Source: Symbiodinium sp. CCMP2592 (taxonomy: Eukaryota > Sar > Dinophyceae > Suessiales > Symbiodiniaceae). From it: a DNA stretch of 64,000 nt. Where the stretch lies: positions 62,001-126,000 of the forward strand of contig CAJNDT010006194.1 of NCBI GenBank assembly GCA_905221615.1, written 5' to 3'. The translations under genes and the position numbers were made by a program. Shown piece by piece: positions 42,986 to 53,165 of the stretch. Each line of letters starts with the position of its first letter. Position 1 is the first letter of the stretch. The notes below the pieces were generated by a model. The model saw only the letters and a list, made by a program, of their open reading frames with translations. It was not told the DNA's origin and made no database searches.

Positions 42986-43394
42986 GTGGGATTCAAAGCT
43001 GAGAGCCTTTTAAGGCTCAAGGTTTAGGTTTTAGGCATTAGGTTGGCGTTTAGGTCAGGGTTTGGGTCTTAAGGTTTGCGGCTTAGGGTAGGTCGGGTAG
43101 GTATCGAGATTTACGGCTGAGGACTGGTAGGCTAAATGCCGCTGGCTCTACCAGAAAGACAGCCATTTTCAACCAACAGCGAGATGTGTTTGTTCACAAA
43201 GGCCCTCCACCCTTTGCAAGAAGAATCCCAAGCTGAAATTCCCGCGGCGTGTGATCCTCAAAAGCAACTATTCCACTCAGATGCAACAACAATTATCGCA
43301 CAAACCCTAGCAGTGAAAGATCGCAGAGAAAACCCACCAGAACACACACTCCAACAACTCCACCCTGCACAACGGCCGCTTCGAATACTTACAA

Positions 43395-45060
43395 TGCATA
43401 TACGTACATACATACATACATACATACATACAAACATGCATTCATAAATACATACATAAATACATACATTACATGCATGCATGCACGTACATACATTACC
43501 TTACGTTTAATTACCTTATGTTGCATTGCTGCATTACATTACTTGCATTACATCTCTTACGTCACATTACATTGCCTACCTACCTACCTACATACCTGCA
43601 TCCATACATTCATGTATTCATATATAAATCCGTGCGCACATGCATATCTGCATATTTGCATTCATGCATATCTACATACATACATGGCATACAGACATTA
43701 CCATGCATCCGTACATCCATGCACGCCTACATGCATACATGCATACCTGCTTTACATACACTACGTACAATACGTTCAGTACATACGTAGCATACGTGCA
43801 TATGTGTGTGTAATAGTTACACTGGAAAACTGTTATATTCATATATTTGCATGATTGCATATATTGCTAAACTCATATTTCACTACATATCAACATATGA
43901 CTATAGACTATATTGTTGCATTAGCATAACGTTGTATGACCAGAACATGTATTCTAGTTAGCACATAGTATGGTTAAATGTCTTTAGCCCATATGCCCTG
44001 GGTGCACTCTGAAGGCCGAACTTTGCATAGGACTTTAGGGGGAGCACGACTTTCATCTTCAAAGGCACACGGCACACGGCAGTGTGTGGAAGCACCGTGT
44101 CGGCTTTAGGGATCAAATTCGGCGTCCTTGGCGGACGGAGCTGGCCCGGACTGCGACAAGAACCCGAGTTTGGTGCGACATCTGTGCTGAAGCTTCCGCA
44201 AATCACTAAACTCCTAAACCTCTAAACCCTGAACCCCTAAACCCTAAATTCCTAAACCCCTATAATTCTAAACCCAAGACAAAGGAGCCAGCGCACCTTG
44301 GAGTTGCCGTCACCGGTCGTACAGCGGCAGGCGCGCCTCTCAACTCAGAGGTCAGAGTTTCGGGCTTACCAATTTGGGGGTTTAAGTTTTCGGGTTTAGG
44401 ACTTAGGAGTTGGGGGTTAAGGGTTGAGGGGTTTATGGGTGAAGCTGACTCCCCTGGTCTGCCACCGACTCTAGCGGTCCGCAGCTACCTTCCCACGCGC
44501 GTGGAGCAGAACAAGGATATGCCCATAATTCAGATGCTTTGAGATGATATAGGTATACGTAGAACCTGTCGAAAGCACAGAAACGATTCCAAGAAGAACA
44601 GTCCAACCCCACAGACCCTAGAACGCAAAACCGATATGTCCTGCACACCGCAAACCCTCTGCTGTTAAACCCGAACACCAAAGCCCAGAAACCCTCCCAA
44701 GAAAAACTAAAAGCCTTCTCGAACCCCAAACCACCTCACACATACATACAGCTACATACAGCTACATACATGCATGCATTCATACATACATACATACCTG
44801 CGTACGTATGAGCTTATGTATGCAAGCATCTATGCATGTATGCATGCATGGGATGGGAAGGGATAGGATGGAACGAAACGGGATGGGATGGGATGGAAAT
44901 ATGTATGTAGGTAGGTAGGTGTATCTATCCGAGTGTATGTATATGCGCGTATATAGCTATACATTCGCTGTTGTATACCCATTATAATCTATAATCTACA
45001 TACATATTTACTTATTTGTTTGTTTATGTGCATCCATATCTATACCTACAGGTCTTTTAT
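43395..45060. repeat. Degenerate 4-bp-period domain (CATA/CATG)
   Basis: CATACATACATG-type words dominate 43395-43760 and 44735-45060. Between them lie decayed AT-rich sequence and the open frame at 43958-44206. Thr/Tyr/His-rich frames are repeat translations. Confidence 0.75.
43958..44206 (-). CDS. Open frame of 82 codons, possibly coding
   Basis: The minus frame includes ICGSFSTDVAPNSGSCRSPG and PNLIPKADTVLPHTAVCRVP, free of repeat words. No splice sites chosen and no domain seen. Confidence 0.35.
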   Translation of the reverse strand: MICGSFSTDVAPNSGSCRSPGQLRPPRTPNLIPKADTVLPHTAVCRVPLKMKVVLPLKSYAKFGLQSAPRAYGLKTFNHTMC

Positions 45061-45161
45061 TAGTTGTCTAAGTCTATGCGGAAGTGAATACGAATATAAC
45101 TCTGTCGAGTTTTATGCCTGCAACACAAAGCTGTAGAACTGGTTGCGAGCAACCAACTTGC

Positions 45162-45195
45162 CTTGACGTACTCCTGCAGCTGGCGGTCGGCGAAC
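45162..45195 (-). CDS. Microexon, 34 bp, with GC donor
   Basis: Acceptor TTGTGCACAG, then G plus codons reading FADRQLQEYVK, then AAG followed by GCAAGT, a perfect GC-type donor. GC donors are known to be common in dinoflagellates. Confidence 0.6.
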
Positions 45196-45363
45196 CTGTG
45201 CACAAGGGCGGGAGGAGAGTTGCTCGCAATCTAAGCACCCTAAAGTGCAGAGTATAATGTTGGCGTGAAGGTGCATCTGTCAACACGAGACACTTCGCTC
45301 TTGACTTATGCCTAAACCCTAAACCCTATAGAATCCCGAAGGGGGCCCTAAACCTTTAAAACC

Positions 45364-45397
45364 CTACTTATGACTACCCCCCCGAACCTCCAAGTAA
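45364..45397. mobile_element. MITE family B, right end only
   Basis: ACTTATGACTACCCCCCCGA then ACCTCCAAG. Confidence 0.6.
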
Positions 45398-45440
45398 GGC
45401 TCCTCCCAAAGCTTTAACGGTACTATAGGGTTCTAGAATA

Positions 45441-45542
45441 CTTGGAGGTTCATGGCTAGTTATAAGTAAGGTTAATTTGTAGGGTAACTATACTTGCAAC
45501 ACATATTAGGGGACTTCTAACCCCACTCCTAGCTACCCCAAG
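45441..45542. mobile_element. MITE family B, right end shortened
   Basis: Left end CTTGGAGGTTCATGGCTAG; the right end reads AGCTACCCCAAG, missing the TGAACCT part. Confidence 0.75.
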
Positions 45543-45600
45543 TAGGGTCCCCTTTAAGGGTTCCTTCAAGGCTCCTTTAGAAGCGCATGTTGTGAAGCAC

Positions 45601-45661
45601 CGTCCTCGGGCACCAGCGGCCCGCGGGGGCGCGCCACTTTCGGGGAGGGCGCCGGCGCCAT
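45601..45661 (-). CDS. Probable first coding exon
   Basis: ACGCCATGGCGCCGG is a good start context at 45661. The frame reads MAPAPSPKVARPRGPLVPED, very GC-rich. A GT at 45599-45600 may be the donor; the frame otherwise stays open to about 45572. Proline-rich N-terminus, unknown protein. Confidence 0.5.
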
Positions 45662-45782
45662 GGCGTTTGTAGGTTTTCTTAGGTTTAGGGTTTAGGGCCT
45701 TCGGGGTTTAGGGGTTTAGGGCCTTAGGGGCTTAGGGGTTTAGGGGTTTAGGGTTTAGGGTGGGCTCAAGGCGTGGGTTTAC

Positions 45783-45821
45783 GGTCTCCTCTTCCAGTTG
45801 CTTTTGCACTGGCTTCGGGGT
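45783..45821 (-). CDS. Microexon, 39 bp, phase 0
   Basis: Acceptor GATTTTTCAG and donor GTAAAC bound exactly 13 codons reading TPKPVQKQLEEET. Pyrimidine tract and charged composition support it. Confidence 0.6.
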
Positions 45822-45839
45822 CTGAAAAATCGAAGGATC

Positions 45840-45948
45840 CAGAATTCCGAAATCCGATTCTGTGCTCGACAGCATGTTCAATTAGGCTCCAGGACTCCTC
45901 GGTGGCGTGGGGTTTTGAGGCTAAGTGCTGGAATTTCTTGTATAGGGC
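45840..45948 (-). CDS. Exon upstream of the 45.8 kb microexon
   Basis: After acceptor CCGCACCCTCAG the minus frame reads ALYKKFQHLASKPHATEESW then SLIEHAVEHRIGFRNSG. Helical, charged, protein-like. The donor is not certain, so the 3' end is approximate. Confidence 0.5.
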
Positions 45949-46052
45949 CTGAGGGTGCGGAGCGAAGGAATGTAGGTAGTCCTCCAACTGAGGCCCATGT
46001 AGGGGCCTAAGATCTTCATGCTACTAGTAAGCTTCGCTGTTCGGGTTGACTG

Positions 46053-46151
46053 CATGGAGGTTCATGGGTGTTTATAAGTCGGGGTCACTATACTTGTCAC
46101 CCATATCAGGGGACTTATGACCCCACTTATAACTACCCCTGAACCTCCAAG
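46053..46151. mobile_element. MITE family B
   Basis: Left end CATGGAGGTTCATGGG, right end CTACCCCTGAACCTCCAAG. Confidence 0.8.
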
Positions 46152-46644
46152 TGCGAGATAGACCTCTCGACTTGATACGACGCAGCCGGCAAACAGCGTT
46201 GCTCGTCGCCCGAGCTCATGAAAGCCTACAGTTCCGCTTAGGGTTTAGGGTTTTGGGTAGGTCAGGCCTTCGGGCACTCGTCGGCAAAGCAAGACAAGTC
46301 TAGAGTCTCGAAACTTAGCTGATTGTATCCTTAAGGGTTGTGAATGCACGGTAAGAGGTCTCGGGTTCATGGGTTTCTGTGGGTTTTAGGACTCAATCAA
46401 TGAAGATTTCCGGCAAAGGTCACACCCTAAACCCCAAACCCTACACACCTAAACCCAAAATTCAATTCAGCAGCACCGGCTTGGGTGTACCGCTCGGCAG
46501 CGCCCGAAAACCCACAGCCTTCCAAACACGGTCCCACCCAGAAGCCTTCAAGACACTAGTACTAATAAAGATACTAACAGTGGTAGTAGTAAAGACAACG
46601 ATGCAAATAACACTATAAGATCAGTATCAACATTTAATTTAGTA

Positions 46645-46700
46645 AGACCTAAACCCTAAATTTCGTTTAGGGTTTAGGGGTTTAGGGGTTTAGGGGTTAA
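46645..46700. repeat. Head-to-head telomere-like junction
   Basis: CCTAAACCCTAAA is followed after TTTC by GTTTAGGGTTTAGG and further TTTAGGGG words. Confidence 0.8.
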
Positions 46701-46701
46701 A

Positions 46702-46786
46702 CACGACAGCAACTGGACGCGAAAGACCATCCTGGGACCACTCAGCTCCAACGCTCCAAGCATCCACATCCCTCAGCACTCGATCC
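46702..46786 (-). CDS. Exon whose 5' end and acceptor are duplicated
   Basis: Acceptor AGGTTTTAG then a frame reading DRVLRDVDAWSVGAEWSQDG and LSRPVAVV. The acceptor and the first 24 bases recur at 46850-46883 on the far side of a 53-bp telomere-like tract. Confidence 0.55.
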
Positions 46787-46796
46787 CTAAAACCTA

Positions 46797-46849
46797 GGGG
46801 TTTAGGGCCTGAGGGGTTTAGGGCCTTAGGGGTTTAGGGTTTAGGGTAG
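46797..46849. repeat. Telomere-like tract in 34-bp direct repeats
   Basis: The tract has TTTAGGG words with GGGCCT(T/G)A spacers. The 34-bp flanks (46763-46796, 46850-46883) differ at one base. Confidence 0.85.
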
Positions 46850-47112
46850 TCCACATCCCTCAGCAGTCGATCCCTAAAACCTATGTAGCCCTTTGCACGC
46901 AAAGCTCGGTGTGTGCTTGGAATTGCTTGGGTGGGTGTGGACTCGGGGATGTTGTAGGGATGGGCGAACGTCAGGACGCATGTACCGGTGATATAAAGTC
47001 CAGCATGTTTTTTTTTGATTATGGCTTGGGGTTTTAGATCAGGAAGTTCTACAAGGTAGAACCTTTAGCCTTTAAGCGGGAGACAAAATAACCTTTTCGC
47101 TGCGCTCCTCAC

Positions 47113-47191
47113 CCTGATCCGACAACCCAACAGGCAGGGTGTGCTCGGACTCCTCACAGCTCGCAGTGCCCAAGTTGCTAAGTTCCCTGGC
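47113..47191 (-). CDS. Internal exon, 79 bp
   Basis: Acceptor CTGTCAAACAG and donor GTGAGG. The frame reads ARELSNLGTASCEESEHTLP then VGLSDQ. Both splice words are near consensus and no repeat word is present. Unknown protein. Confidence 0.65.
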
Positions 47192-47296
47192 CTGTTTGAC
47201 AGGGCTTTGGGTTTAGGGTTTCAGGGCTTACAGTCAATGGAGGGCTGGATTGACCTCCGAAATGCCAAAGCTTAAATTTAAATGCTCAGCTACTGA

Positions 47297-47991
47297 GCCC
47301 TGATGCACCACCCATTTGCAGCCTGTCAAAGCCCTCCGAACGTTCCAGCTCCAGACCCTTTTCTCCATACCGTGGTTGGTCCCGGAGCCACTGTAGAGAA
47401 GCCCTTGGGGCCTCTACATGGGAGTTCCCGAAAATTAGGGGTACCTTTTATTGGGGTCCTTATAATAAGGATCCTACTACTTAGGGTACTATATTAGGGT
47501 CCCCTATTTTCGGAAACTCTAAACCCTTATAGAGTCCTTTAAAGGACCCCTTATACTACCCTTATCGTAGCCCTTTAAAGGAGCAATGAGGGTCCCCCAT
47601 TTTCGGAAACTCCCACATCAGCAAGCTATCAAAATGCATCTTGAAGAGCTTAAAACCAGAGAGCCTCCGGCGAAGGGCCCCCAGGCTTGCCCAAGCGAAG
47701 GCCTTAATGTAGGGGCGTTAAGAATTAGAATAGGGTTTCGGGGCTCATTATGCCATACTTTTAATAAGGAACCCCCAACAGAGTCGGTGTAATTATTTAG
47801 GCCCCTATGTTAGAGCAGCCTGCTTGCCGCAATCTGAGCGAAGTCACGCCGTGCCCAAAAACCTCAAAGCGGTGTGTGGAAAACACCTGGGAGTTCGACA
47901 AACTGAAGGTTCCCCCAACGGCTCATACTCGAGTCGAAGTTTATGTCTACCCTGGTGGCCCTGCATTTGCAGAGAGCTCCCTAAGCTGTAA
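47297..47991 (+). CDS. Open frame interrupted by two MITEs
   Basis: Segment 1 (47303-47419) ends ATVEKPLGPLH. A family A element follows. Segment 2 (47619-47706) reads QQAIKMHLEELKTREPPAKG then PQACPSEGL. A family C element follows. Segment 3 continues to TAA at 47989. Removing both elements with one target copy each leaves about 127 codons without a stop. In segment 3 a second frame (KVPPTAHTRVEVYVYPGGPA) is also protein-like, so the true frame there is uncertain. Confidence 0.5.
47420..47614. mobile_element. MITE family A with ACAT target duplication
   Basis: Left end GGGAGTTCCCGAAAATTAGG. Two right ends are present: CTATTTTCGGAAACTC at 47519 and CATTTTCGGAAACTCCC at 47614, with a CCTTTAAAGGACCCC module between. 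ACAT stands on both sides. Confidence 0.85.
47707..47809. mobile_element. MITE family C with TTA flanks
   Basis: ATGTAGGGGCGTTAAGAATT left end, AATTATTTAGGCCCCTATG right end, TTA (or TA) on both sides. Confidence 0.8.
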
Positions 47992-48463
47992 CCAGAAACA
48001 CTAGACAGAGTTTAGGGCTTGGGATGGTGCGGATTCTGGGGCCTACGGTCACGTTTGACCAAACGGCCAAAGGACTCCACTGACATAAGGCCCGAAACTT
48101 CATGCTATAAGGTGCACAAGCCCTAGGCCGTCATAGCATAACCTTGAACCCCAACCCGTCAGAGCGAACTGTGATGCATGCTCGGTCTACATTTCACTAC
48201 TACCCTGAACAGTAAACCAACATAGAGATCTCCCAGATTTCCCGCTGGTCGTCATGGAATCGTGACTTCAAGAGTCAGGCATGTCAAGTCAATGGATTCA
48301 GCAGGTCTCCACCGCCAAGGCATAGGGGGCTAATGTATCTCCTGGGATCTACTGCAAGTCCTAAGGATCACCCAAAGGCAACTGTGAGTATCTCACACTC
48401 CCGGGCTCTTGAAAGCGGATGTCGCAAACGACCATACGCAGGGCGAGTCGGAACTATACTGAA

Positions 48464-48556
48464 CTTAGAACCCCAGCACAAATTGTAATCTCAGCTGTTT
48501 CTTAGGGATCATAATAACCAAAAATTGAAAATTATCTCTAAGTACCCCTAAGGGAA
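48464..48556. repeat. Conserved 90-bp dispersed repeat, copy 1
   Basis: GAACTTAGAACCCCAGCA at the left, CAGCTGTTTCTTAGGG in the middle and CTAAGTACCCCTAAGG at the right; shared with 59229-59321. Confidence 0.8.
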
Positions 48557-49499
48557 ACTAGAGCCTCCGAGAGCTCCGTGTGTACAACTCTGTGAAGTCT
48601 CGGGGTCTTGTCTGGGCGGTTTCGGGTGTAGGGTTTTCCGCCTAGGGCTGCGGGTTCAGCATGTAGGGTTCGGGGTTTGCGGTTCAGAGTTGATGGTTTA
48701 GGATCTGGGGTCTCCAGGCAAGGCTAGTCCATGGTTGGAATAATACTACGCATCTAAATGTCGCTGAGTTCTTGGGTTAAGTTCCCGTAAACATGTAAAA
48801 CGTTGCCCAACTATGACAAGATTTGGGGTCTCCCCTAAACCCTACGGGTCTTCAAGGTGTCCTTGACTTGACAGCCTCGCGGCAATCGCATGAGGGGCCC
48901 CCAGGAGGCTTCAAAAACAATCTTGGCACTGAAGAGACTGGATCACTGCAGCCCTACCCCTTAAGCTTCTAAGCCCTAAACCTGAAACTTCAAAATCCTA
49001 AACCATAAACTCCTAAGCCCTAGGACCTAAACTCTAAACCCTAAACCCTCAACTGTCGTGTTAGGCCTCTGGCCTTGGAAGATGATATACAAGCCCTACC
49101 CGTACCCCCCCCAAAAGACTATTTCCCTGAGGGTTTAGGTTTAGCGCCTAAACCCCGAACCCCATAAAACCATAAAACACACCCGCCTATACCCAAAAAA
49201 CCTCGAAACCCTACAGATACTGTGCTGCCGCCGGAAATAGCCTGACGCCTTGAAAATGAAGCCTCAGCCGCCAACCCCGAATTCCTTGCCAGGGCATATG
49301 TTTCGGCGTAGGACGTCGGGTTTTATCCTTCGGGGCTTATGGCTGCAAGATGCAAGCATAGCGCTTGGGGCTTCCGGGTTTAGGGGAAGTGCCCTACTCA
49401 CAAGTATCCAACCACAGCAAAAGAAAAAATCGAAACCACTCAGCACTAAACCCAACGGCCCCAGGCTTTGCTGATTCCCGTAGATCCCCAACTATTGCT

Positions 49500-49881
49500 A
49501 CGATTAGAAAACTCGTGGTATTAGTACTTCTGATGTATTGTGCTTACAATTACTACAGTGCTGTTAATGTTTGTACTCTTTCTATTGCTGTCACTGTTGT
49601 TATTGCTATTGGAGTTCTTGATACTGTTATTGCCGTTATTCCGGTTATTGTTGTTCTTGCCGTTCTTACTCGGTTCTTGTCACGTGTAGTCTTGGTATTG
49701 GTATTGTTCGTATGGCTGTTAACTGTTATTATTACCATTAGTATTCCTATTGTTCGAACTGCTACTGCTGAGAAAATTACTACCGTTACAACTACTGCTA
49801 CTGCTACTGCTACTGCTACTGCTACTGCTACTGCTACTGCTACTGCTACTGCTACTCCTCCTCCTCCTCCTCCTCCTCCTC

Positions 49882-49917
<36 letters not shown>

Positions 49918-50103
49918 CTACGACGGCGGCTACTCTTGCTGCTGCTGCTACTACTACTGTAATTATCATGCAACTATTTTCATACTATTCTGAAGATCAT
50001 TAGTGAACATATTGTGATAACAATAACAGTGAAAACTGCCGAAACATGTGTGGCATTACTATTACTACTGTTATTCTTATTATTACTACTTCTACTTCTA
50101 CTT

Positions 50104-50154
<51 letters not shown>

Positions 50155-50595
50155 CTACTACTACTCCTACTACGACTACGACTACGACTACAACTAGCAC
50201 TACTACAACATTTACTTGTTTTACTGCTGTTAATGTGAGTATGACTGGTCTGATGATTAATGGTACTATTACGTATGATTACATGCGTTATTCTCCTTGT
50301 TACTATTCTTAGTAGTCGTACATGATTATTAATATTGTTGACGCGATTGTTAATTCTACCCTTATTGATACTACTTATGGTACTAGTGCTATTTTTGTTC
50401 TTTTTAGTATTACTATTAATATCAGTATTAGTGTTATCGTGCATTATAATAACCATTAGTGTTGTTATTATTATGGTTGTCATTACTATGATCACTATCA
50501 TCATTACTGTTCTTATTGGTGATACGGCTGTTGTCAATACTCTTACTATTAAATTGCTACTACGATTAGTCTTACTACTATCTATCCGCTGTTAG
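49500..50595. repeat. Degenerate 3-bp-period domain
   Basis: About 1.1 kb of ATT, GTT, CTT, ACT and CTG triplets, with pure (CTA)n, (TACTGC)n, (CCT)n and (CTG)n cores at 49795-49950 and 50090-50160. The long frames on both strands (up to 212 codons) come from this periodicity. Confidence 0.85.
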
Positions 50596-50837
50596 TAACC
50601 CTTGATCCTTCAAGCAGTCGCCTGGCGCCTGCTGCCAGCGGATGCTCTCTTCTCCAATAACTAGGCCCAAACAAAGTTCAAACTTTTTAAGCTAGACCAA
50701 ATATATGAAGCCAAAAAGTTTATAAAGTTCTCCAATAGGCTAAGTAGGGATGTCACTGCTTCAGAACCCAAATCTGACCAAATTTCTGGACTCGGGGACT
50801 GGGGGTTGAGGGGTGTTGAAACTAGGCACGCTGAGGT

Positions 50838-50872
50838 ACCGGTTTAGGGTTTAGGGTTTAGGGTTTAGGGTA
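50838..50872. repeat. TTTAGGG tract
   Basis: Five canonical units. Confidence 0.85.
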
Positions 50873-50974
50873 GGGCATTTTCAGACAATTGGTGTTGACT
50901 GGTAAGATCCTAAACTGCATTGCACGAAGTTAAGCGCGTATGCACGGGCACGGATAACCAACTAGGCGCTTCAG

Positions 50975-51205
50975 TTCCACGATTTCAGGGCGGCCGGGAT
51001 CCAGTCATTTGCCGCCAGGCCAAGTCTACGCAAAACTCTCGAACGAACCGTTCTTTGCGGAGTGTCCCACTGTGGGGCAGCAATTGACGGAGCGCTGAAT
51101 GATGGGCTTGTTGGCTCGTGCTTTGAGAGTTACATCTTGATTGCAACGGCTGCTGGGGAAACTACAAAGCCTACACCTTACCAAGTGGGGTCCCGTTCAG
51201 TTTGA
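50975..51205 (+). CDS. Long terminal exon, 76 codons
   Basis: After acceptor CGCTTCAG the frame reads FHDFRAAGIQSFAARPSLRK, then CGVSHCGAAIDGALNDGLVG and SCFESYILIATAAGETTKPT, and ends at TGA 51203-51205. It has no ATG near its start, as expected for an internal 5' border. Well-mixed composition over 76 codons makes it one of the best coding calls here. Family not recognised. Confidence 0.6.
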   Translation, partial: FHDFRAAGIQSFAARPSLRKTLERTVLCGVSHCGAAIDGALNDGLVGSCFESYILIATAAGETTKPTPYQVGSRSV

Positions 51206-51253
51206 AACTCTGTCAGGAGATCTCCTGAAACCCAGCGAAAACCGCAAGCCCAC

Positions 51254-51366
51254 CTAGGTTCCTGAGTAGCCCCATTATCATAAAGGGTGTCCTTTTTCCT
51301 ACTATTCCGTTTTCAGAAGGGAACCCCAAAACCAAAAGGGCAAAAGGGTACTACTCAGGAACCTAG
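51254..51366. mobile_element. Palindromic MITE
   Basis: CTAGGTTCCTGAGTAG and CTACTCAGGAACCTAG form perfect ends. Confidence 0.85.
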
Positions 51367-51582
51367 CCACTTCTAAACCCCAGACCCCGCAATCTTAGGC
51401 CCTAAACCCTAAAGCTTTCGGCGCAAACTCTAAACCCTATAATCTTAAACCCTTATCTAAACATCCCTAAACCCTAAACCCCCAAAACCCGAAGAGTTCC
51501 CAAGTTAAAATCCGCATTTTCAGCCCTCTGTGAAGCCCACAGCTCGCACGTTGCCTCTTGAGCTTCCTAAAGGGTTTAGGGT

Positions 51583-51705
51583 TTAGGGTGTGTTTTTTTT
51601 GAGGGCCTTTTTGGAGATAGGGTTTAGGGTGTTTTTTTTTGAGGGCCTTTTTGGAGATAGGGTTTAGGGTGCGTTTTTTTTTGAGGGCCTTTTTGGAGAC
51701 TGCGG
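51583..51705. repeat. Triplicated segment joined by telomere-like words
   Basis: Three copies of TGAGGGCCTTTTTGGAGA are separated by TAGGGTTTAGGGTG and a T run. On the minus strand each copy would code SKKALKKK. Confidence 0.85.
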
Positions 51706-52029
51706 GAAGCATTTCAATTGATGAGGGTTTAGGGGTGCAAGTTTTTGGGAAACTCTGGTTGGTTTTGGGGTTTAGGCTGCGTGGCAGGGTTTACGATTCA
51801 GGGTTCAGGTCTAGGGCTTACGGCTTCTACCGTCCTTCGAAACCAACACAAAGGGCCAAGCCGAAACCGGCGGCCATCGAACGCTCAGCTTAACACCGGG
51901 GCCCGTACAATAATCAATAGGGCCCCTAAGTTATTCGAGGTTCGAAGACAAAGATCCACATTTCATATCTAAAAGTAATTATGCATCCGTGTTATGAAAT
52001 TGGAAAACCGCCTAGTCCCCTTTCAATTC

Positions 52030-52150
52030 TTGTAGAACGCCTAGACTGACCTTCAAAACGAGGTGCCAACACGGCCCAACTGGCTCCGGAACGTCTAGGG
52101 TCCCTGCAGTCAACAAGGGCCGAGCACGGGGTAGGATCTCTCCTGGACAT
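52030..52150 (-). CDS. Possible exon
   Basis: The minus frame reads LEMSRRDPTPCSALVDCRDP then RRSGASWAVLAPRFEGQ in a GC-rich patch. Borders unclear. Confidence 0.35.
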
Positions 52151-52549
52151 TTCAAGCTTGCTGTTCAGGCGTTGAGTTGTATGCATGTGCATATACATGC
52201 GGATCTTTGTGCACATACATACATACATACAGCTCATCTGAATCTGTTGCATATTGTGTTGAATGAGAAAATGCCTGGTGCCTTGGGTTCTAGGGCCTGC
52301 GATGCAGGCTATGGCGCTTAAGCTTTGCTGTGCTAAACCATGAAACCTCAACTGCTCAGCTCTTGTCCATATCCTTCAGACCATACGAAGCCGTGAACAC
52401 ACTATGGACATCCATTAAAAGAAAAACCGAAACCCTAAACCCTAAAATCCTAAATCCCTTCTCCCTTCCATTAACCTCAAAGCATAAAATCCTAGACCCC
52501 TCAAACCCTGAAAAAACAAGCCGGAAGGCATCAAAAAACTCCTAAACCC

Positions 52550-52640
52550 GGAACCCCTAAAGCCCTGCACCTCTAAACCCTAAACCCCTAAACCTCTACA
52601 ACCCCTAAAACCCTGAACCCGACACCCTAAAACCCACCAA
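52550..52640. repeat. Degenerate CCCTAAA tract
   Basis: CCCTAAA words with CCCCTAAA and CTCTAAA variants. Confidence 0.8.
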
Positions 52641-52663
52641 AAAAAACGTGAGGGAGGGCTCCT

Positions 52664-52725
52664 TTAGTCACGGGGTCCGATCTCATCAATTTCTGAAAGG
52701 TCGGGGATCTCCTGGCAGTCCTTTG
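52664..52725 (-). CDS. Terminal exon of an acidic protein
   Basis: Acceptor ACCTCTAG, then codons reading KDCQEIPDLSEIDEIGPRD and TAA at 52664-52666. Strongly acidic, matching the acidic exon upstream at 53166-53606. Confidence 0.6.
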
Positions 52726-52964
52726 CTAGAGGTTTTTGTTTTTGTTTGAAAGCTCGTTTCCTTCTGGTGTTAGGCTTTGGGGTTTAGGGATTTAAGGCTT
52801 AGGGTTTGGGATTTAAGGGTTTAGGATTTTGGAGTTGGGGTGTTCGGTTTGAGGCTTTGTGGTGGTTTAAGGCTTAGGATGGTTTTAAGGTTTAGGAGCT
52901 AAAGCTTGGGTTTTTTTGGTTAGGGTTTTATCCAATGGTTTATATAGGGGTTTTGGGGCTTAGG

Positions 52965-53006
52965 GCTTTCGGGTTGAAGAGATCGAGGCTTTCCTGGAGT
53001 TGGTTC
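52965..53006 (-). CDS. Internal exon of the same gene (probable)
   Basis: Acceptor CGCTTCTTAG, then G and codons reading NQLQESLDLFNPKA. The donor is not clear, so the 3' end is approximate. Confidence 0.45.
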
Positions 53007-53165
53007 CTAAGAAGCGGCTTTCTTCTCGCTTTGGGGTTTAGTGGTTTGGGGCTAGGGCTCTGTTTTTGTTTGAACGCCTTTTTACTTTTTCCAACTGCAG
53101 AACAGGTGAAATCCCTCCAAGGGCAAACGACTGGTGCACCCTCCAGACTCTCGTCGCTCTTCAGC

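Noticed and set aside
49365-50003. 212-codon plus frame, longest in the window
   Set aside because: Most of it translates degenerate trinucleotide repeats (poly-Ala, Pro, Thr, Val). The opposite strand is equally open.
49980-50537. 185-codon minus frame rich in Ser, Asn, Thr
   Set aside because: Same 3-bp-period domain; no exon-like composition or splice site.
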